NCBI GenBank assembly: GCA_902651635.1
Contig: CACRSC010000134.1
Location: forward strand, 124,001 to 188,000
Direction of reading: 5' to 3'
DNA: 64,000 nucleotides
Source of the DNA: Mastigamoeba balamuthi
Lineage: Eukaryota; Evosea; Mastigamoebida; Mastigamoebidae
Shown in pieces: positions 1 to 11,651 of the stretch. Each line of letters begins with the position of its first letter. Position 1 is the stretch's first letter. Under the pieces are notes generated by a model that was not told the origin of the DNA, did no database searches, and saw only the letters and a list, made by a program, of their open reading frames with translations. Both the position numbers and the translations under genes were made by a program.

Positions 1-77
1 CCCACAGCCATGTTCCAGGGTGGTCTTTCCCTTTCTCGAAAACACGTGATACACAGCTGCAGTCAATTCGAGATCTG

Positions 78-290
78 ATGAGCAAGCACAGCAGTGAACC
101 GTTTGAATGGGTGCAATGCCCAAAAGATGCTGAGCTCGTGCCAGAGAGCCAGCAGTCTGGAGATACAGACGGAATGAGCATTGGTGATTCCACAGCCAGT
201 GCAGATATGATGCAGGTGGACACCCAAATGGATGACGATCTACTCGGCCCTGGGAATACACAATCAACTGAAATGGATGTAGTAGACTAG
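78..290 (+). CDS. Possible 3' exon of an unrecognised acidic protein
   Basis: A 70-codon open frame starts ATG AGC AAG and ends with an acidic, Ser/Thr-rich tail (STEMDVVD then stop). The residues are mostly polar with several Asp and Glu runs, as is common in disordered C-terminal ends. The bases before it (about 40-77) could be an intron end, so this may be the last exon of a gene entering from the left edge. I recognise no domain. The frame is short, and chance is a real alternative. Confidence 0.15.
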   Translation: MSKHSSEPFEWVQCPKDAELVPESQQSGDTDGMSIGDSTASADMMQVDTQMDDDLLGPGNTQSTEMDVVD

Positions 291-1710
291 CAGCCACACG
301 CCCCTTGTCTACTGTCATGAGAGGAACAGAAAGAACAACACACGTCCAGTGATACACTTGTGCAGATAGCAATACAGTGCATGATGGCAAATGAAAAAAA
401 AGTCGTACACAGTACCGATTCCAAGCAATATGACACTGGCATAGCTTGCTGGACGTGCTCCAATATGCAGAATGGATGCAAATGTCATGGTCGGCAGTAT
501 TGCAGCCACTGTGCCTCTGCCACTGACAACATCATTGTCATAAGCCAACCCAGGCTTGATCCCCTGCAAGTGGAACTTGTGCTGCACCAGAGGCTGATTG
601 AGGAACTCGACTGGAGAGTTACTGGTCCACACACATGGTTATGCAAATGCTGGCTGTTATGGCTGCACTCGCCCATGCTCCACAAAGTAGACACAACAAC
701 ATGACCTCGCCCAGTACCAGGAATGTGAGCAGGATGGGAATGGAGAGCACTGTGAGTGAGTGTTGCTGGACAAGAAGTCACGCCGTCAGCAACTTGGCTG
801 TGTGTGCTGCAATGGTGCAGAGCCCCCTGCGATATGTGAGCACCTGAGCAACAGTGCGGGACGTTGAACATACCTGAGATGGCATAATACAATGAACAGA
901 GCTCGGTGATGCAGCAGCCAAGGTCTGTGGAAAAACTGGGTACAGAAGCCGGCACTGGTAGGCGGAACACCCACCTCCATGCACCAAAGGACGCCCAGAG
1001 AGTTGAGAGTGGCTACGTCAGAAGTGAACGCACTGGTGCCCTGGAGGCGGGCGCACCAGCAGAGGTCGTAGTGGCCCGGGGCGGGACGACTATGGCTCTA
1101 CAAAGAGCACGTGCTCCCAGGGATGACGGGGGGGGTGATCTCCCAGATTTCTGGAGAGCGCAGTTAATAAAGCCTCCAGGACGAAGGTGGGTGGGGCAGC
1201 CTACCGAGAACCGGGCTCATGCAGGTGCTCTTTGGCAGAGAAGTCGAACCCAGAGACTGTGATCTCGTCCAGCATCGTGCACATCAGTCGCACAACCACA
1301 AACGGAGCACAGCAGCCATCCAGTGGCACTCTCAGTTGCCAACACGAGGTGAACAGCAGCTTCCTGCCAGTCACTGTCAACACAGGCGAGTCAGCTGTGC
1401 TGCTATGCTCTACGGGGCGCCAGANAGTCACTGTCAACACAGGCGAGTCAGCTGTGCTGCTATGCTCTACGGGGCGCCAGAGTGCACTCCGTGGTGGGGG
1501 CTGTTGCAGGCATGGCCACAGTGGGAACTTATCAGAGCCTGCAGCACCTCGGAGCTGAGGGCAGTGTCATCGAAGGGGGTCCACGATGTGAGTGTCACTG
1601 GTGGCGGAGCCAGCAGGGACTTAGCAGTGGCAGCAACACGAAGGCACATTATGGCTCGCAGAGCGGGGGAGAGCGGCAGCGAGGTTTGGAGGCAGTGAGC
1701 GCACCATTTC
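291..1710. other. Gene-poor stretch, no supported gene
   Basis: Several overlapping frames of 60-160 codons exist on both strands, but none has consistent codon character, recognisable domains or plausible exon joins. It contains a scaffold join at 1425 (listed separately). Part of the right end could be untranslated sequence of the minus-strand gene that follows. Confidence 0.4.
1369..1481. repeat. 56-bp exact direct repeat flanking a single n (contig overlap)
   Basis: Bases 1369-1424 and 1426-1481 are identical, beginning agtcactgtcaacacagg and ending ggggcgccaga, with one n at 1425 between them. This is what results when two contigs that overlap by 56 bp are placed end to end without merging. 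It is most likely an assembly artefact and not a biological tandem repeat. Confidence 0.85.
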
Positions 1711-2561
1711 ACCACTGGAAGAGGCCATCTGCTGACGCCGCCAGGGCACTCGCAAAAGCACACGGCGAGCTCGCATTGGTGGCGTTGGCGGGGACGCGGA
1801 CCCTTGCGCACCGTTCCCATGCAGCGTCTTGTCGATGTGCAGCTGAGCACTGCTGCACGTGTAGGCAGGGCTGAGGCACTTGCGGGCGATGCTACCGAGT
1901 ACACTCAGCGCCTCGGAGAAGCTCAGGTGGTGTGCTGCACCGAAGCCGAGCCGCAGCCACGCATAGCCCCTGTCATACACACGCCCCTCGCAGTCTCTGC
2001 CACAGGACACCGAGCCGTTAGAGGCGTCGTGGGCAAGGGCACTGGTGCGGTTGCTGGAAGCAGAGACAAGGCACTGGCTGGGCGTCACTGAGGCACATCT
2101 GCCGAGGGAGAACCACCACGAGGTGATGGCCACGGTGCCGTCCGTGCAGGGCGAGTGCACGCGGGCCGTCGCGGTGGCCGCTGGGCACAGCCTGAAGAAC
2201 CGCGTGGCGTCCATGGTGCACTGAGCATCACGTCGTTGCCCCCATCCGTCTGGCACACCATGGGGGCCAGCGGGAACGTGTGCGTGTGCCTGGCACCGCT
2301 GGTGGGATCTGTGAAGGCGAATTCGATGTCCTGCGGGGCGAGTGGCTGTCGCCCACCAGCAACTGCGCACTCACGCACGGGCGCCGCTGGTGAGGTCTGG
2401 CCCACCGAGGCGTGCTTGCGGTGCGGCCAAAGACAGTGCTGGCCACCGGTGAGCTGCACGCGACACATGGCCGCCACGGTCACCGCTTCTGCTGCAGCAC
2501 AGCGTGCAAGCTGTAATGGCCAGAGAGCGACGATCGTGTACACAGTGCTGATGGGCGCCAC
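1711..2561 (-). CDS. Cys-rich secretory-type protein, reading frame disrupted
   Basis: The minus strand carries Cys-rich, Ser/Thr-rich protein text in the style of the two secretory genes that follow. It opens with a hydrophobic run (VYTIVALWPL) that could be a signal peptide, then runs through motifs such as PLAPQDIEFAFTDPTSG and DATRFFRLCPAATATA to a tail like NATNASSPCAFASALAAS. These pieces lie in different frames, and no GT-AG pair of the right phase joins them. I therefore infer two apparent frameshifts, near 2235 and near 1800. Sequencing error or gene decay could explain them. No ATG is found at the start of the hydrophobic run, so a 5' exon may be missing. The family is not recognised. 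Confidence 0.35.
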
Positions 2562-4530
2562 GAGCTAGGTCGTGACCTGACCCGCGGCGGTTGTGAGGTG
2601 CGGTGTGGTGCTCCGTTTGATAAGAGATTCTGGTGATGTGCCGATTTTTTGCTACAATTAGGCGCGGTGCTACCTTTAGGACCATAGTGCCTACAGGCTC
2701 AGCACCGTCAAGGAAACTACTGAGGAGGTTAAATGCCTTGAAGAGCACATCATGCAGATGACTTGTCACGCAGAAAGAGAGTCTTCATTTTGGAGTAATG
2801 CGAACCTGGACTCCTGGCTCTCAAAATCTGATGAGCTACTACTCCCGATCAGTCCTCTGCAGATGGACCTCGAGATGTTTGAAGACCACAAAACTATTAA
2901 CACTTTTCATGCTGACTCATACGCTAGCATATACGCCAGCATATACACTGTGCCACTGGCATAGTTGACAGCCGAGCTGTGCTGCTGGCATATAGCCTGG
3001 CACATATGCTGGTACATGTCGCCTTTGTCGCAAATCACTTGATTTGAAAAATTTCTGTGAAATCGTGCTTCAAATGCTTCCATGAGCTTCTGAAATGAAG
3101 GACATGTACTATTGATCATTTGTAACAATTTTGACCCTTTTGGTAGGAATTCCCACCCATTAGCAGGTCAGTATGTTGCTGGAGTGATGAAAAAGTGAGA
3201 TGCCAGAACATGCTCTTGCACATAGGCATATAATTATATGCCAGTGGCAGATAGGAAAACTAATGTAACAAAAACAATGTTCTGCAAGTGTGGAGAACGT
3301 GTCCAACTGCACACTCTGGAGGTAGTCGTCGTTAGGTACTATTCCCCCCATACCACACCATGCAGCATCGTGGCATGCCTGTTCAGATGCTGGAAACCGC
3401 ACCCTACAGCCACCTGCAGGTTATCTGCATCCTGTACACAGTGTTTCTGCAGCAGCATGGCCTGCTTGTGCCTGGCCTTATCCAGCTTATTTGTTGTTGT
3501 TTTGTGATCGTACACGAGTCGAAGCTGGCGAAACAGGTCCCATATGGCTGTAGAAGTTGTATGGCTCCAGATGACTGGAAAGCAACATGCTGAAGTGCAC
3601 ATTCTTTCTCTGTGAATAGCTGTGCACACAGATAACGTATATGGCGAGCACATGCATGGCCAGGTCATTGTCAGGGGCTGAGTCCTTGTAGCCCAGGAGA
3701 GAGCACAGAACGAGCATTAAGCTGGGCATCGAACCTTTTTCAGGGGAATTCCTGCCCATCAGGTGCATTCCCTACCCTTCATTTTTCTTAATTCTATTAT
3801 TTGTTTTCATTTTTAAAACATTAAGTCCTGGAGCTGAAGAAGCTTCCTCCAGACAGGAGGCCTTACACTGCTACTCTGTCTGCAATAATGGCAAGGCTCA
3901 TTGTCAGATAGAGCAGTGAACCAAGGTGAACTATCACACTCTGTTCATAGAGCACACTGAGTGGAGATATGGACTCTCTCTTCTCTGCTTGCTGGTCCCC
4001 AGCCGTCCTTTCTTAAGGCACCTGCTGGCCCTCAGTGATCTCTCTTCCTTCTCTCATCACTCAAACGTGTTCTGCTGCCCTGGGCTCCTCTTCTCCAAAA
4101 GCAAAAACATGATCTGCCTGTTCTTTAATGATAGTTAAATGTTTGTGAATTCAATTTCTGTAAGGTATGAGAGGGGGTGTAGGAAGGATAGAAGTGGGTA
4201 GTAGATGAGCTGCGGAATTGTAGTGGCACATAGTGCCTTCATGCATAGCAGTGTGTAGTACCTTCATATGTAGTGTCATGTAGTGTCTTCTTGTGAAGCA
4301 GCACATAGCAGATGAATGAACTATGTGGCCTTTACTAAGCACCACTACACTGCTTAATGTGTAACAGCACATAGCAGCATCATGTGTAGCAGTGCATAGT
4401 GAAGGCCATGAGGCAGCACATAGCAGACCCTCTGCAGTAGTGCATAGTTCATTCATCCACTACACATTGCTACAGGAGGGTCTGCTATGTGCTGCTATAA
4501 ACAGAGGTTAAAACGAATTTTAAAAACTGT
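2562..4530. other. AT-richer stretch without supported genes
   Basis: Base composition is visibly lower in GC than in the rest of the window. Open frames are short and on both strands, and none reads like protein. Words such as agcatatacgccagcatat near 2930 and gcatataattatatgcc near 3230 recur, and a foldback repeat lies at its right end. The stretch ends at the n at 4531, so its linkage to the next gene depends on that scaffold join. Confidence 0.5.
4311..4495. repeat. Nested inverted repeats (foldback element)
   Basis: Two inverted pairs are nested here. Bases 4311-4325 (gatgaatgaactatg) match the reverse complement of 4443-4457. Bases 4413-4432 (gcagcacatagcagaccctc) match the reverse complement of 4476-4495. 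Between and just left of them the word agcagcacatagcag and its relatives recur several times. The arrangement is typical of a small foldback or MITE-like repeat. No target-site duplication or transposase was seen. Confidence 0.6.
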
Positions 4531-4531
4531 N

Positions 4532-5355
4532 TGCTGCTGCCCCTGCTGTCCCAGGGCTGCACCCCCTTGCTCAGCGCCCAGCTCATTTACACCTCTGCCT
4601 CGTGGGCCGCCGACTACATCTGGGGCTTCTCCGTGACGCCGACGCCCGGAGGGCCTCAGTGCACAGAGCTCACCCGCTGGAACTGGTTCTCCCGCACCGC
4701 CCAGTTCTCCATGGCGTACAACGCCATCAGCGGGGGCGCTGTGGTCCAGGGGCTCGCCATCATTGTCAACAGCGACCCCAACAATGGGGCCCACGTCAAC
4801 TCAGCAGCCATCACTCTGGGCCCCCTGGGCCCCTATGTAGCGACCTCCAACTGCTCGGTCTGTTCTCGTTTCGATAATTCCTGGAATTCCTTCAATTCAA
4901 ACTTAGGGATTGTACGCAGTTCCCCCGGGTGATCCCGCCCCTGGTGCGGCTGGTGTGCCAGTACCAGGTCAACGTCCCCCTCTCGTCGGGGTCGGGCATT
5001 CCGGCCATACTGTCCCTCAACATCCAGTCGGACCCCCCGTTCTGCCCCGTGTCGACCACGGCCCCTGTGCAGTACAACATCGTGCGGTCTCGAACGCCGG
5101 GGTCACACAGCTTACATGCGCCTGCAGACGTCGACGTGCGGATACCTCTACGCCGGAGACCAGCCCCCGCTGCAGCAGATCCGGCAGTACTGCGTGCAGA
5201 ACAACAACGGGGTGCTCTCGGACTACGAGGCCCTGGCGGACGACCCCGCGTGCGGCACCACGCAGTACTCGCGGATGTACCGCCTGCAGTTCCCCAGTGA
5301 CCCCTCGGACAACAAGCAGGCCACTGTCTCCTGGTGTGCCCACAAGACCTGCTGA
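4532..5355 (+). CDS. Cys-rich secreted or surface protein, 5' partial
   Basis: The gene begins at the n at 4531, so its start is missing. Exon text such as TELTRWNWFSRTAQFSMAYN leads to a roughly 50-nt intron (about 4858-4907, gtctgt...ttag), then continues with VIPPLVRLVCQYQVNVPL. The last part (TSTCGYLYAGDQPPLQQIR to WCAHKTC stop) is in a different frame. No GT-AG pair of the right phase bridges the change near 5085-5110, so I infer a single-base error, probably at the gggg run at 5099-5102, or a mutation. Many Cys and aromatic residues suggest an extracellular fold. It converges on the next gene, which has a similar style. The family is not recognised. Confidence 0.5.
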
Positions 5356-5645
5356 CACGGGCCTGATTGACCTGAGTAATGAACAGAGTGCCAACGACAA
5401 CAACAATTGAATGTACGCTTGCGAGCGGTGCATCTGCTAGGCAACTACTTCGTTTGGGATGTGGTCATATACTGATTTCAGGCGGCCACCCTTAAGAGGC
5501 ATGGGATGGGGCATTTCGTTGATACAAGTCTGTCCGAGGAAGTATCTCCTTCCGTGCTGGTGCCCTTAACCCATGGGGCTCATTGACACCGTCTGCAGCC
5601 ACCACCAGAGCATGAACCACCGCAAATGGCGCACGTGTTCGCATT

Positions 5646-6815
5646 TCACATACTGGTCGCGCACATGAGTGCTATCACTGCCAGCAGCACATGGCGCAAC
5701 ACCGGGGCGCTGGTCGTCGGCGCTGCCGACTTGTAGATGTACTTGTCGCATGTCTCCTTCTTTCCGTCGTTGAGGCACAGAGTCGCGGCCGGATTGACCC
5801 ACCCGACGGTGTTGTTCAGCACCTGCGGCAGGACCACGGACTCGAGACAGGTCTGGTTAAACCCCTGCACCACCTCGGCCGGCAGGAGCGGTCCGGCCAC
5901 GTACTCGAGCTTGAACACCGACTTGGTCCAGAGCTTCGAGAAGTAGCACTTGGTGTTGCCGCAGCGGTACGACACGCGCGTCTGCGCCGCGTTCACGCAC
6001 CGCTGGACTCGCGAGGCCATCGCCGACGTGCAGTCGTCGCCCGCGCAGCCGGCCTCGAACAGGGTCTCGAGGTACTGTGCGGGTGCGGTGCAGGCGCCAG
6101 AGCCCGAGCTGGTAGACCCGGAGCGGCACATGCAAGTAGAGTTGTCGCAGAGGGCGTGCGTGCGGTCGCACTGCTCCCCGGGGTCCAGCACTCCGTTGCC
6201 GCACACGGAGCACCCGGCAGTCGTGCCCGATTCCCTCTTGATGCACTCGCTCTTGCAGTAGTGGCACGGGAAGCTGCTGTTTACGGAGTCGGACACGCAC
6301 TCGGTCGCCGGCACCTCGGAGCATCGCTCTGGGTTCGTTGCGTGAGCGCTATAGGGGGCACGCGGGATGAGCGCTCACGGAATCCCAGCGTCCACGCGGA
6401 CTTGGCCGAAGAGGAATCAGTGGTGTCGGTGCAGGACAGCTCGAAGGCGAACACCGTGGTGGTGTACATGAAACTGGACATGTCGATCGCGGCTGTGTAA
6501 ACGGTGCGAGTCCCGTCGGGCGCCGACGCCAGCTGCAGCTCCTTGTCGCCGCTCTGCCCGACCTGGTGGTACTTGATAGCGCACTTGACCGTGTGCCCGC
6601 TGGTCGCCGTCACCTGCGGCGGGGGCACTCAGAAAAGGTGCGCAAATGTGTGAAAAACTCACGTAGGCCTTGGGGTTGAAGGTCTGGAAGCCCACGCGCA
6701 GCTGGGCGGTGGAGTTCGCCACGGGGACGGTCCCGAACAGCGAGAACTTGGCGCTGGCCGCATCGCACAGCAGCACCGCCGCTGCGATCGCTGCATAACT
6801 GAGAAGCGTGCGCAT
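5646..6815 (-). CDS. Signal-peptide Cys-rich surface protein with a C-terminal hydrophobic anchor
   Basis: Three exons (6815-6663, 6613-6379, 6328-5646) join in frame to give 356 residues. The start chosen is MRTLLSYAAIAAAVLLCDA, a clear signal peptide cut near ASA-K. The middle part is beta-rich. About residue 165 there is CGNGVLDPGEQCD, the signature of the Cys-rich repeat called DUF4215, common in secreted proteins of protists and myxobacteria. The last residues (LRHVLLAVIALMCATSM) are hydrophobic and end at the stop, which suits a GPI-attachment signal or a tail anchor. I infer a cell-surface protein. The ligand or role is unknown. Introns are 49-50 nt with gtgagt and gtgagc donors. Confidence 0.8.
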
Positions 6816-7000
6816 GCTAGCGGTGGGAAGTGTGTGTGACTGTTGATTAACCGTCAAGATTCAGTCAGATTAATATGTCCACCCGAGGTGCACGGCAGTG
6901 ACACAGGGCGGTTTTCTGACCCGCAAAAGGCACACTCTTCGTTGGGCGCTGGGGGCATGCATACAACTCGTGATACTAAACCAATTTGTTGCGGGTTTCT

Positions 7001-10000
7001 TTAGAAGCGGAATTTGAGCAGGCGGTTCTTGGGCGACGACGACGACGACGACTCGGTGACGATGCGCCACGACGCCGGGTAGAGGTGGCGGTAGACCCAG
7101 CGCGTCAGCGTGATGGGGAAGCAGCTGATGGCCGTGATGGCCATGACGCGCCACCAGAAGGCCCACGAGAAGATGAACGTGATGTCAAAGTACGTCGGCA
7201 GGCAGAGCATCGAGATGAAGTAGAGCAGCAGGCTGACGACCTCTGCGAGGATGATGATGAGGCTCCACGAGTAGATCTCGAACGCGATGTTGAGGAGCTC
7301 CGTCAGGATGAGCACCGTGAACGTGATCGAGACGATGTTGAGGAAGTTGTCCTCAAAGAGGAAGAGCGAGCAGAGCATGATCATGCCGCCCTGGTAGACG
7401 CTCGTGAACATCCACATCGTGAACGTGCGCATCGAGAGCGTCCTGCCGTTCTGTAGCTCACGGTACAGCTCGGGGAACTGCATCGCGACCGTGTCCTCGA
7501 CGTCGTGGTCGAAGACGAGCGAGAACACCGGGGCCATCGTGTAGTAGGTCGAGTAGCCGACGAGCAGCCACCCCTGGTACAGCGATATCGCCGCGAAGAA
7601 GAAGATCGACGAGAACGCCGCTTGCACAAACGAGATGATCAGGCCCCTGTGCATCACAAACTGCGCCAGCGCCGCCGACCTCTTGTCTGCAATTGCCACG
7701 CCCCGGGTCAGACAATCCGCTGAGAACCGTGACACACACAAAAAAGGGGGTAGAGGGCGTCTCGTACAACAGTTGCGCCCGTGCCACATCATCAGCCTGC
7801 CGACGTGGCTGAACTGCGTCAGCGAGAAGTCGGCGGCCAGAGAGGCCTGCTTGCCCTCCTTGCCCTCGATGCCGACGCCGACGTCCGCTGCGAGGATCAT
7901 GCTCACGTCGTTGCCTCCGTCGCCTGCCACACGCGCTGCGCCGTCAGCGCCGGGTCACAGAGAGAGAGAGGGCCGAGAGGGGACGCTGCTGGCACGGACC
8001 GATGGCGCAGGTGCGGGCCTGGGAGTGGGTCTTGATGAGCGTGACGATCGAGGCCTTCTGCGTCGGCGAGCACCTGCAGCACGCGACAGAGGGCGACTTC
8101 GACGCAGCGACCACAAAGTCCTCCTTGAGGTGGTCCAGGCACATCTGCAGCGAGCTCCCGTCTGGACGGCGTGAGTCAACGATCGAGGGGGAGAGAGAGA
8201 GAGGAAGAGAGTCAGTCAATACCGATGACCAGCACGGCGTTGGGCGTCGTGATGAAGTCGTCGAGGAGGGCCTTGCACTCCTGGACGTCGTGGGCAGCAA
8301 TGACCTTGATGTGGTGCGTGGGCTTGAACAGCCTCGCGCTGATGGCAATGCACGTCGCCGTCTCGATCTTGTCACCTGTGCCGCGTACATTCGTCAGAAC
8401 AACGCAAAGTTGGTGGGGGCAAAACAAAAAAAGTGGGATTTGGCTCAGATTCTTAGTAGATATTCTCAATGAACTGCCCCGTCCCCCGGTCATGAAGGAA
8501 CAGCCGGGCAGCACTAGTTCGGAAGGTGTCCTAAGAATGTCATCATTAACCCACCACCAACGCACAGAGCACTGTAGTTCACGAGCGCGCACCTTCAAAA
8601 AAGGAGGTGCAGTACCCCCAGGGAGAGCATTATGGGGCTCGAAAAGAAATCCCCCGGAGGGAAAAATGACAGGCGCGACGGAGGGAAGATATTTTGTACC
8701 CGTCAGCATCCAGATCTTGATGCCCGCGTGCTGCAGCATCTCGAGCGTCGGGCGCACGTCGTTCTGCAGCTTGTCCTCGACCCCGGTGACGCAGAGCGGC
8801 ATGAGGTCCTTCTCGAGCGTCGCGACGACGGCGGCGACCTGCGCGTCCCTGCCGTCGAGCGCGCACTCGGCCTCGTGCAGCTGCCCGGCAAACTCGGCGT
8901 ACTGCTGCTCGTCCAGCTGGCGGTACCCGAAGACCAGCGTGCGCAGGCCCTCGCGCGCCATGTTGCCGGCCTCCTCCGACATCCACTCGCAGCCCTCGCC
9001 GGTGATCAGGCGCAGCATCACGACGTCGGCGCCCTTCATGAAGAAGGTGATCTGCCCGGCCTTGTCCCTCAGGATGATGCCCATCCGCTTGGTCGTCGAG
9101 GTGAACGGGAACACCTTCAGGATCTCGTACTCCTGCGAATTGTCGGGGAGGGGGTGATGTCAGTTTCTCAATTGAAATGGGCGAGAATTCTGGAAACCCA
9201 GCGCAAACCTCCATCTCGCCGAGCGGGTTGCGGAGCGTCATGAGCTGCAGGTCGCGCTGGTGCAGGACAAGGCCCACGCGCTCGGTGAACTTGACGAGAG
9301 CGACCTCGTCGGGGCTCGAGGCCTGGTACTGCGTGCCGCCGCCCTCGACGGCCACCGGGGTCACGTTGTGGCACAGCGCAATCGCGCGGACGCACGCCAG
9401 GGCGCGGTTGGCCAGGCCCTTGTTCTGCTTGACCGCGCGCTTGCCCTCGCCCGTGCCGCTGCTGAGGGCGTTGACGATGGTCTCGGTGAGGGCCTCGTTG
9501 TCGTCCTCCTTGAAGCACGACGCTCCCAGGTGGAACTTCTTGAACGTCATGTCTGGGAAAGGCGAAGGCGGGGGGGGGGAAAGGGGCCCGTGTGAGGCCA
9601 CACGGAAGCAACGACAGTCGCGGAGGCAGACTGGAGGTGTACCGTTCTGGGTGAGGGTGCCTGTCTTGTCCGTGAAGAGGTAGTTCACGCGGCCGAGCTC
9701 CTCGGGCAGGGTGCTGTTGCGGACGACGGTGCCCGGGATGTGCTTGTCCCACATGATCTGCAGCGAGTACAGCATCTTGGCCATGTCGAGGTTGACGCGC
9801 ATGCTGATGGGGATGATGCCCGAGAACAGGATCATGAACCTGACCAGGTACACGTACCACGTCCCCGAGAACTGCTGCGCGGCCACCATGATTACCGACA
9901 GCACAAACAGCAGCGCAAAGAGCAGCTTCGACAGGAAGTTGATCTCGTTCTCCGTCTGGCCGTACTTGGCCCGCGGGTGCGCGCGGTTCAGCGAGCTGCG

Positions 10001-11462
10001 CGTCTCGCTCCCCGTGTACACGACCGCGCCAATGACCTTGCCAGAGGCCACGACCGTGTTGGCCCACAGCATGTTGTCCACGCTGATGGGCTCGTCCTCG
10101 GCCACCGCCCCGTGGGCCTGCGAGCTCAGCTTCCCCGTGAACGCGTAGATGTCTCCCCTCGGCGCCTCCGCTGCGCTCTCGGCGTGAGCGGGGGTGCTCT
10201 TGCTGGGCCCCCACACCCCCCGTGGCAAAGAGGAATCCAAGGAATCCACCCCTCCGCACCGTAGAGGAGGCCTGGGAAGTTGGCGATGTCGAGGTCCTGC
10301 AGCGGCTGCGTCTTGGCCAGCGGGCGGCGCAGCTTCCAGTCGGTCTCACCGTCGAGCTGGTCCGTGCGGATGAACATGGCCCCGCTCTTCTCCGTCGTCT
10401 TGAGCAGCACCAGGTCGGCCGGCACCTACCCCATCCATTGGCAGCCCCTGAGTTCCAGATACTACGGCGCCGCAGCAAGCAACACAGCACCACAGCGCGG
10501 ACGCACCCTCTCGTTGGTCCCGACGATGATGACATGGCCGACCTTGATGTCTGCCGACTCGATGTCGACCACGTCGCCAGAGGGAAGCAGCTTCTGGTAC
10601 CTCTGGCTGTTCGCCCTCTGGTGTGGTGCGAGTGCGAAAGGCAGCAGAAGTCAGCAGGGCAGCGCAGGAAAAAAAGCGGAAAGAGCGCACTCTGTCCTGG
10701 AGGTGCCGCTTGACGTCGTCAAACCCCTCCTTGGCGAGTGCCAGGACGAGCACCTGCACCGCGCAGTGTCAGCCAGCGCAAGCCCGCACCCGCGGTGGGG
10801 GCGCATACGAAGATCAGCGGTGCAAAGTAGGTGAACAGGAAGCCTGCGGAAAACGTAGCAGAAATGCCACGTGAGTGCGGCACTTGTGCGGGGGGAGGAG
10901 AGGCCCGCGCCGAGGGAGCGCGCCCGGCGCACCGACTTTGAGGACGGGGATGAGCTGCGAGAGCGCGTTGATGAGGAAGTAGAGGTTGTAGAAGTACTTG
11001 AACTGGCCGTAGAGCGTCAGCGGCAGGAACGTGAACAGGTTGTACTTGTGGTTGTGCACGAGGTTCGCGGGGTACATCTTCGCCTGCGACTCGACGCTCG
11101 GCATGGAGATGATCCTCGGCTGCCAGCAGCGTGCGCGCGCGGAGGAGCGCACAATTTAGGTCCAATTTGAATTGAATCAGCGCGATTTGTTGCAGAACAG
11201 CCCGCAGGGCGCGCAGAGAGGGGGAGAGCGAGGCGCGCACAGAGTACTTGGGGCGGCGACTGAGGACGCGCTTCACGCGGGCGAGGAAGGGCTCTGGCGG
11301 GTCGACAAACGAGACAGGCGCGGGGATGGCCGTCATCGGCAGGCTGCCGTTAGAGGACGGCGACAAAGGGGTCATGTCGAGCGGGGGTGGCAGCGGCGGC
11401 GACGACACGCGGCGACCCACGAGGGGAGTCGCCTCCCCCTTCTGGGCCTTCCTGCTCCTCAT
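7001..11462 (-). CDS. ATP9: P4-type phospholipid flippase, ATP9/Neo1 subfamily
   Basis: This is a P4-ATPase that would flip aminophospholipids from the lumenal to the cytosolic leaflet of Golgi or endosomal membranes. ATP9/Neo1 members typically work without a CDC50 partner. Ordered features are: NLVHNHKYNLFTFLP before the first membrane span, the actuator motif DQLDGETDWKLRRPL, the phosphorylation motif DKTGTLTQN, the nucleotide-domain text QASSPDEVALVKF, MLTG/GDKIETA, and the hinge GDGGNDVSMI. These are followed by IGIEGKEGKQASLAADFS-type text and the usual C-terminal spans (VMHRGLIISFVQAAFSS). PGTVVRNSTLPEELGRV is typical of ATP9. About eleven short introns were placed, plus one of 324 nt at 8376-8699 that splits the TGDK motif. 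The start is the first ATG of the frame (MRSRKAQKG). About 1,050 residues, a usual length for this subfamily. Confidence 0.93.
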
Positions 11463-11651
11463 CGGCGGTGGTTTGGTTTTTTGCAAACCGGAAAGATTTA
11501 GTCACACTGAAAAGATCTTTGCAGATCCCCCAGCGCTAACCGACTCTGTGCCCGACAACAAACAGAGCAGGCAGACGCAGCCGTGGAGACGGAAACGCAA
11601 AGCAAACTCCTCTCGCTGCATTGTTGGCCACCGCGGGAGCAGCATCCGGAA

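Noticed and set aside
5085-5110. A 24-nt micro-intron joining the two frames of the secretory gene
   Set aside because: The gt...ag pair exists, but its phase does not restore the downstream frame, so a single-base error or mutation fits better.
6986-7456. Long charged plus-strand frames opposite the flippase and similar frames opposite the hydrolase
   Set aside because: Antisense shadows typical of high-GC coding sequence; no domains, starts or introns support them.
8431-8625. Possible U2 snRNA on the plus strand inside the long flippase intron
   Set aside because: It has tttggct followed by agat, a gtag-like branch word, and gcagtacccccag near the end, which recall U2. There is no Sm site between them, the stems do not form, and the spacing is off. 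Chance resemblance is more likely.
8376-8699. Intein in the flippase
   Set aside because: The insertion is in frame and at a conserved catalytic motif, but it lacks the N-terminal Cys/Ser block and C-terminal His-Asn of inteins and has good splice sites.
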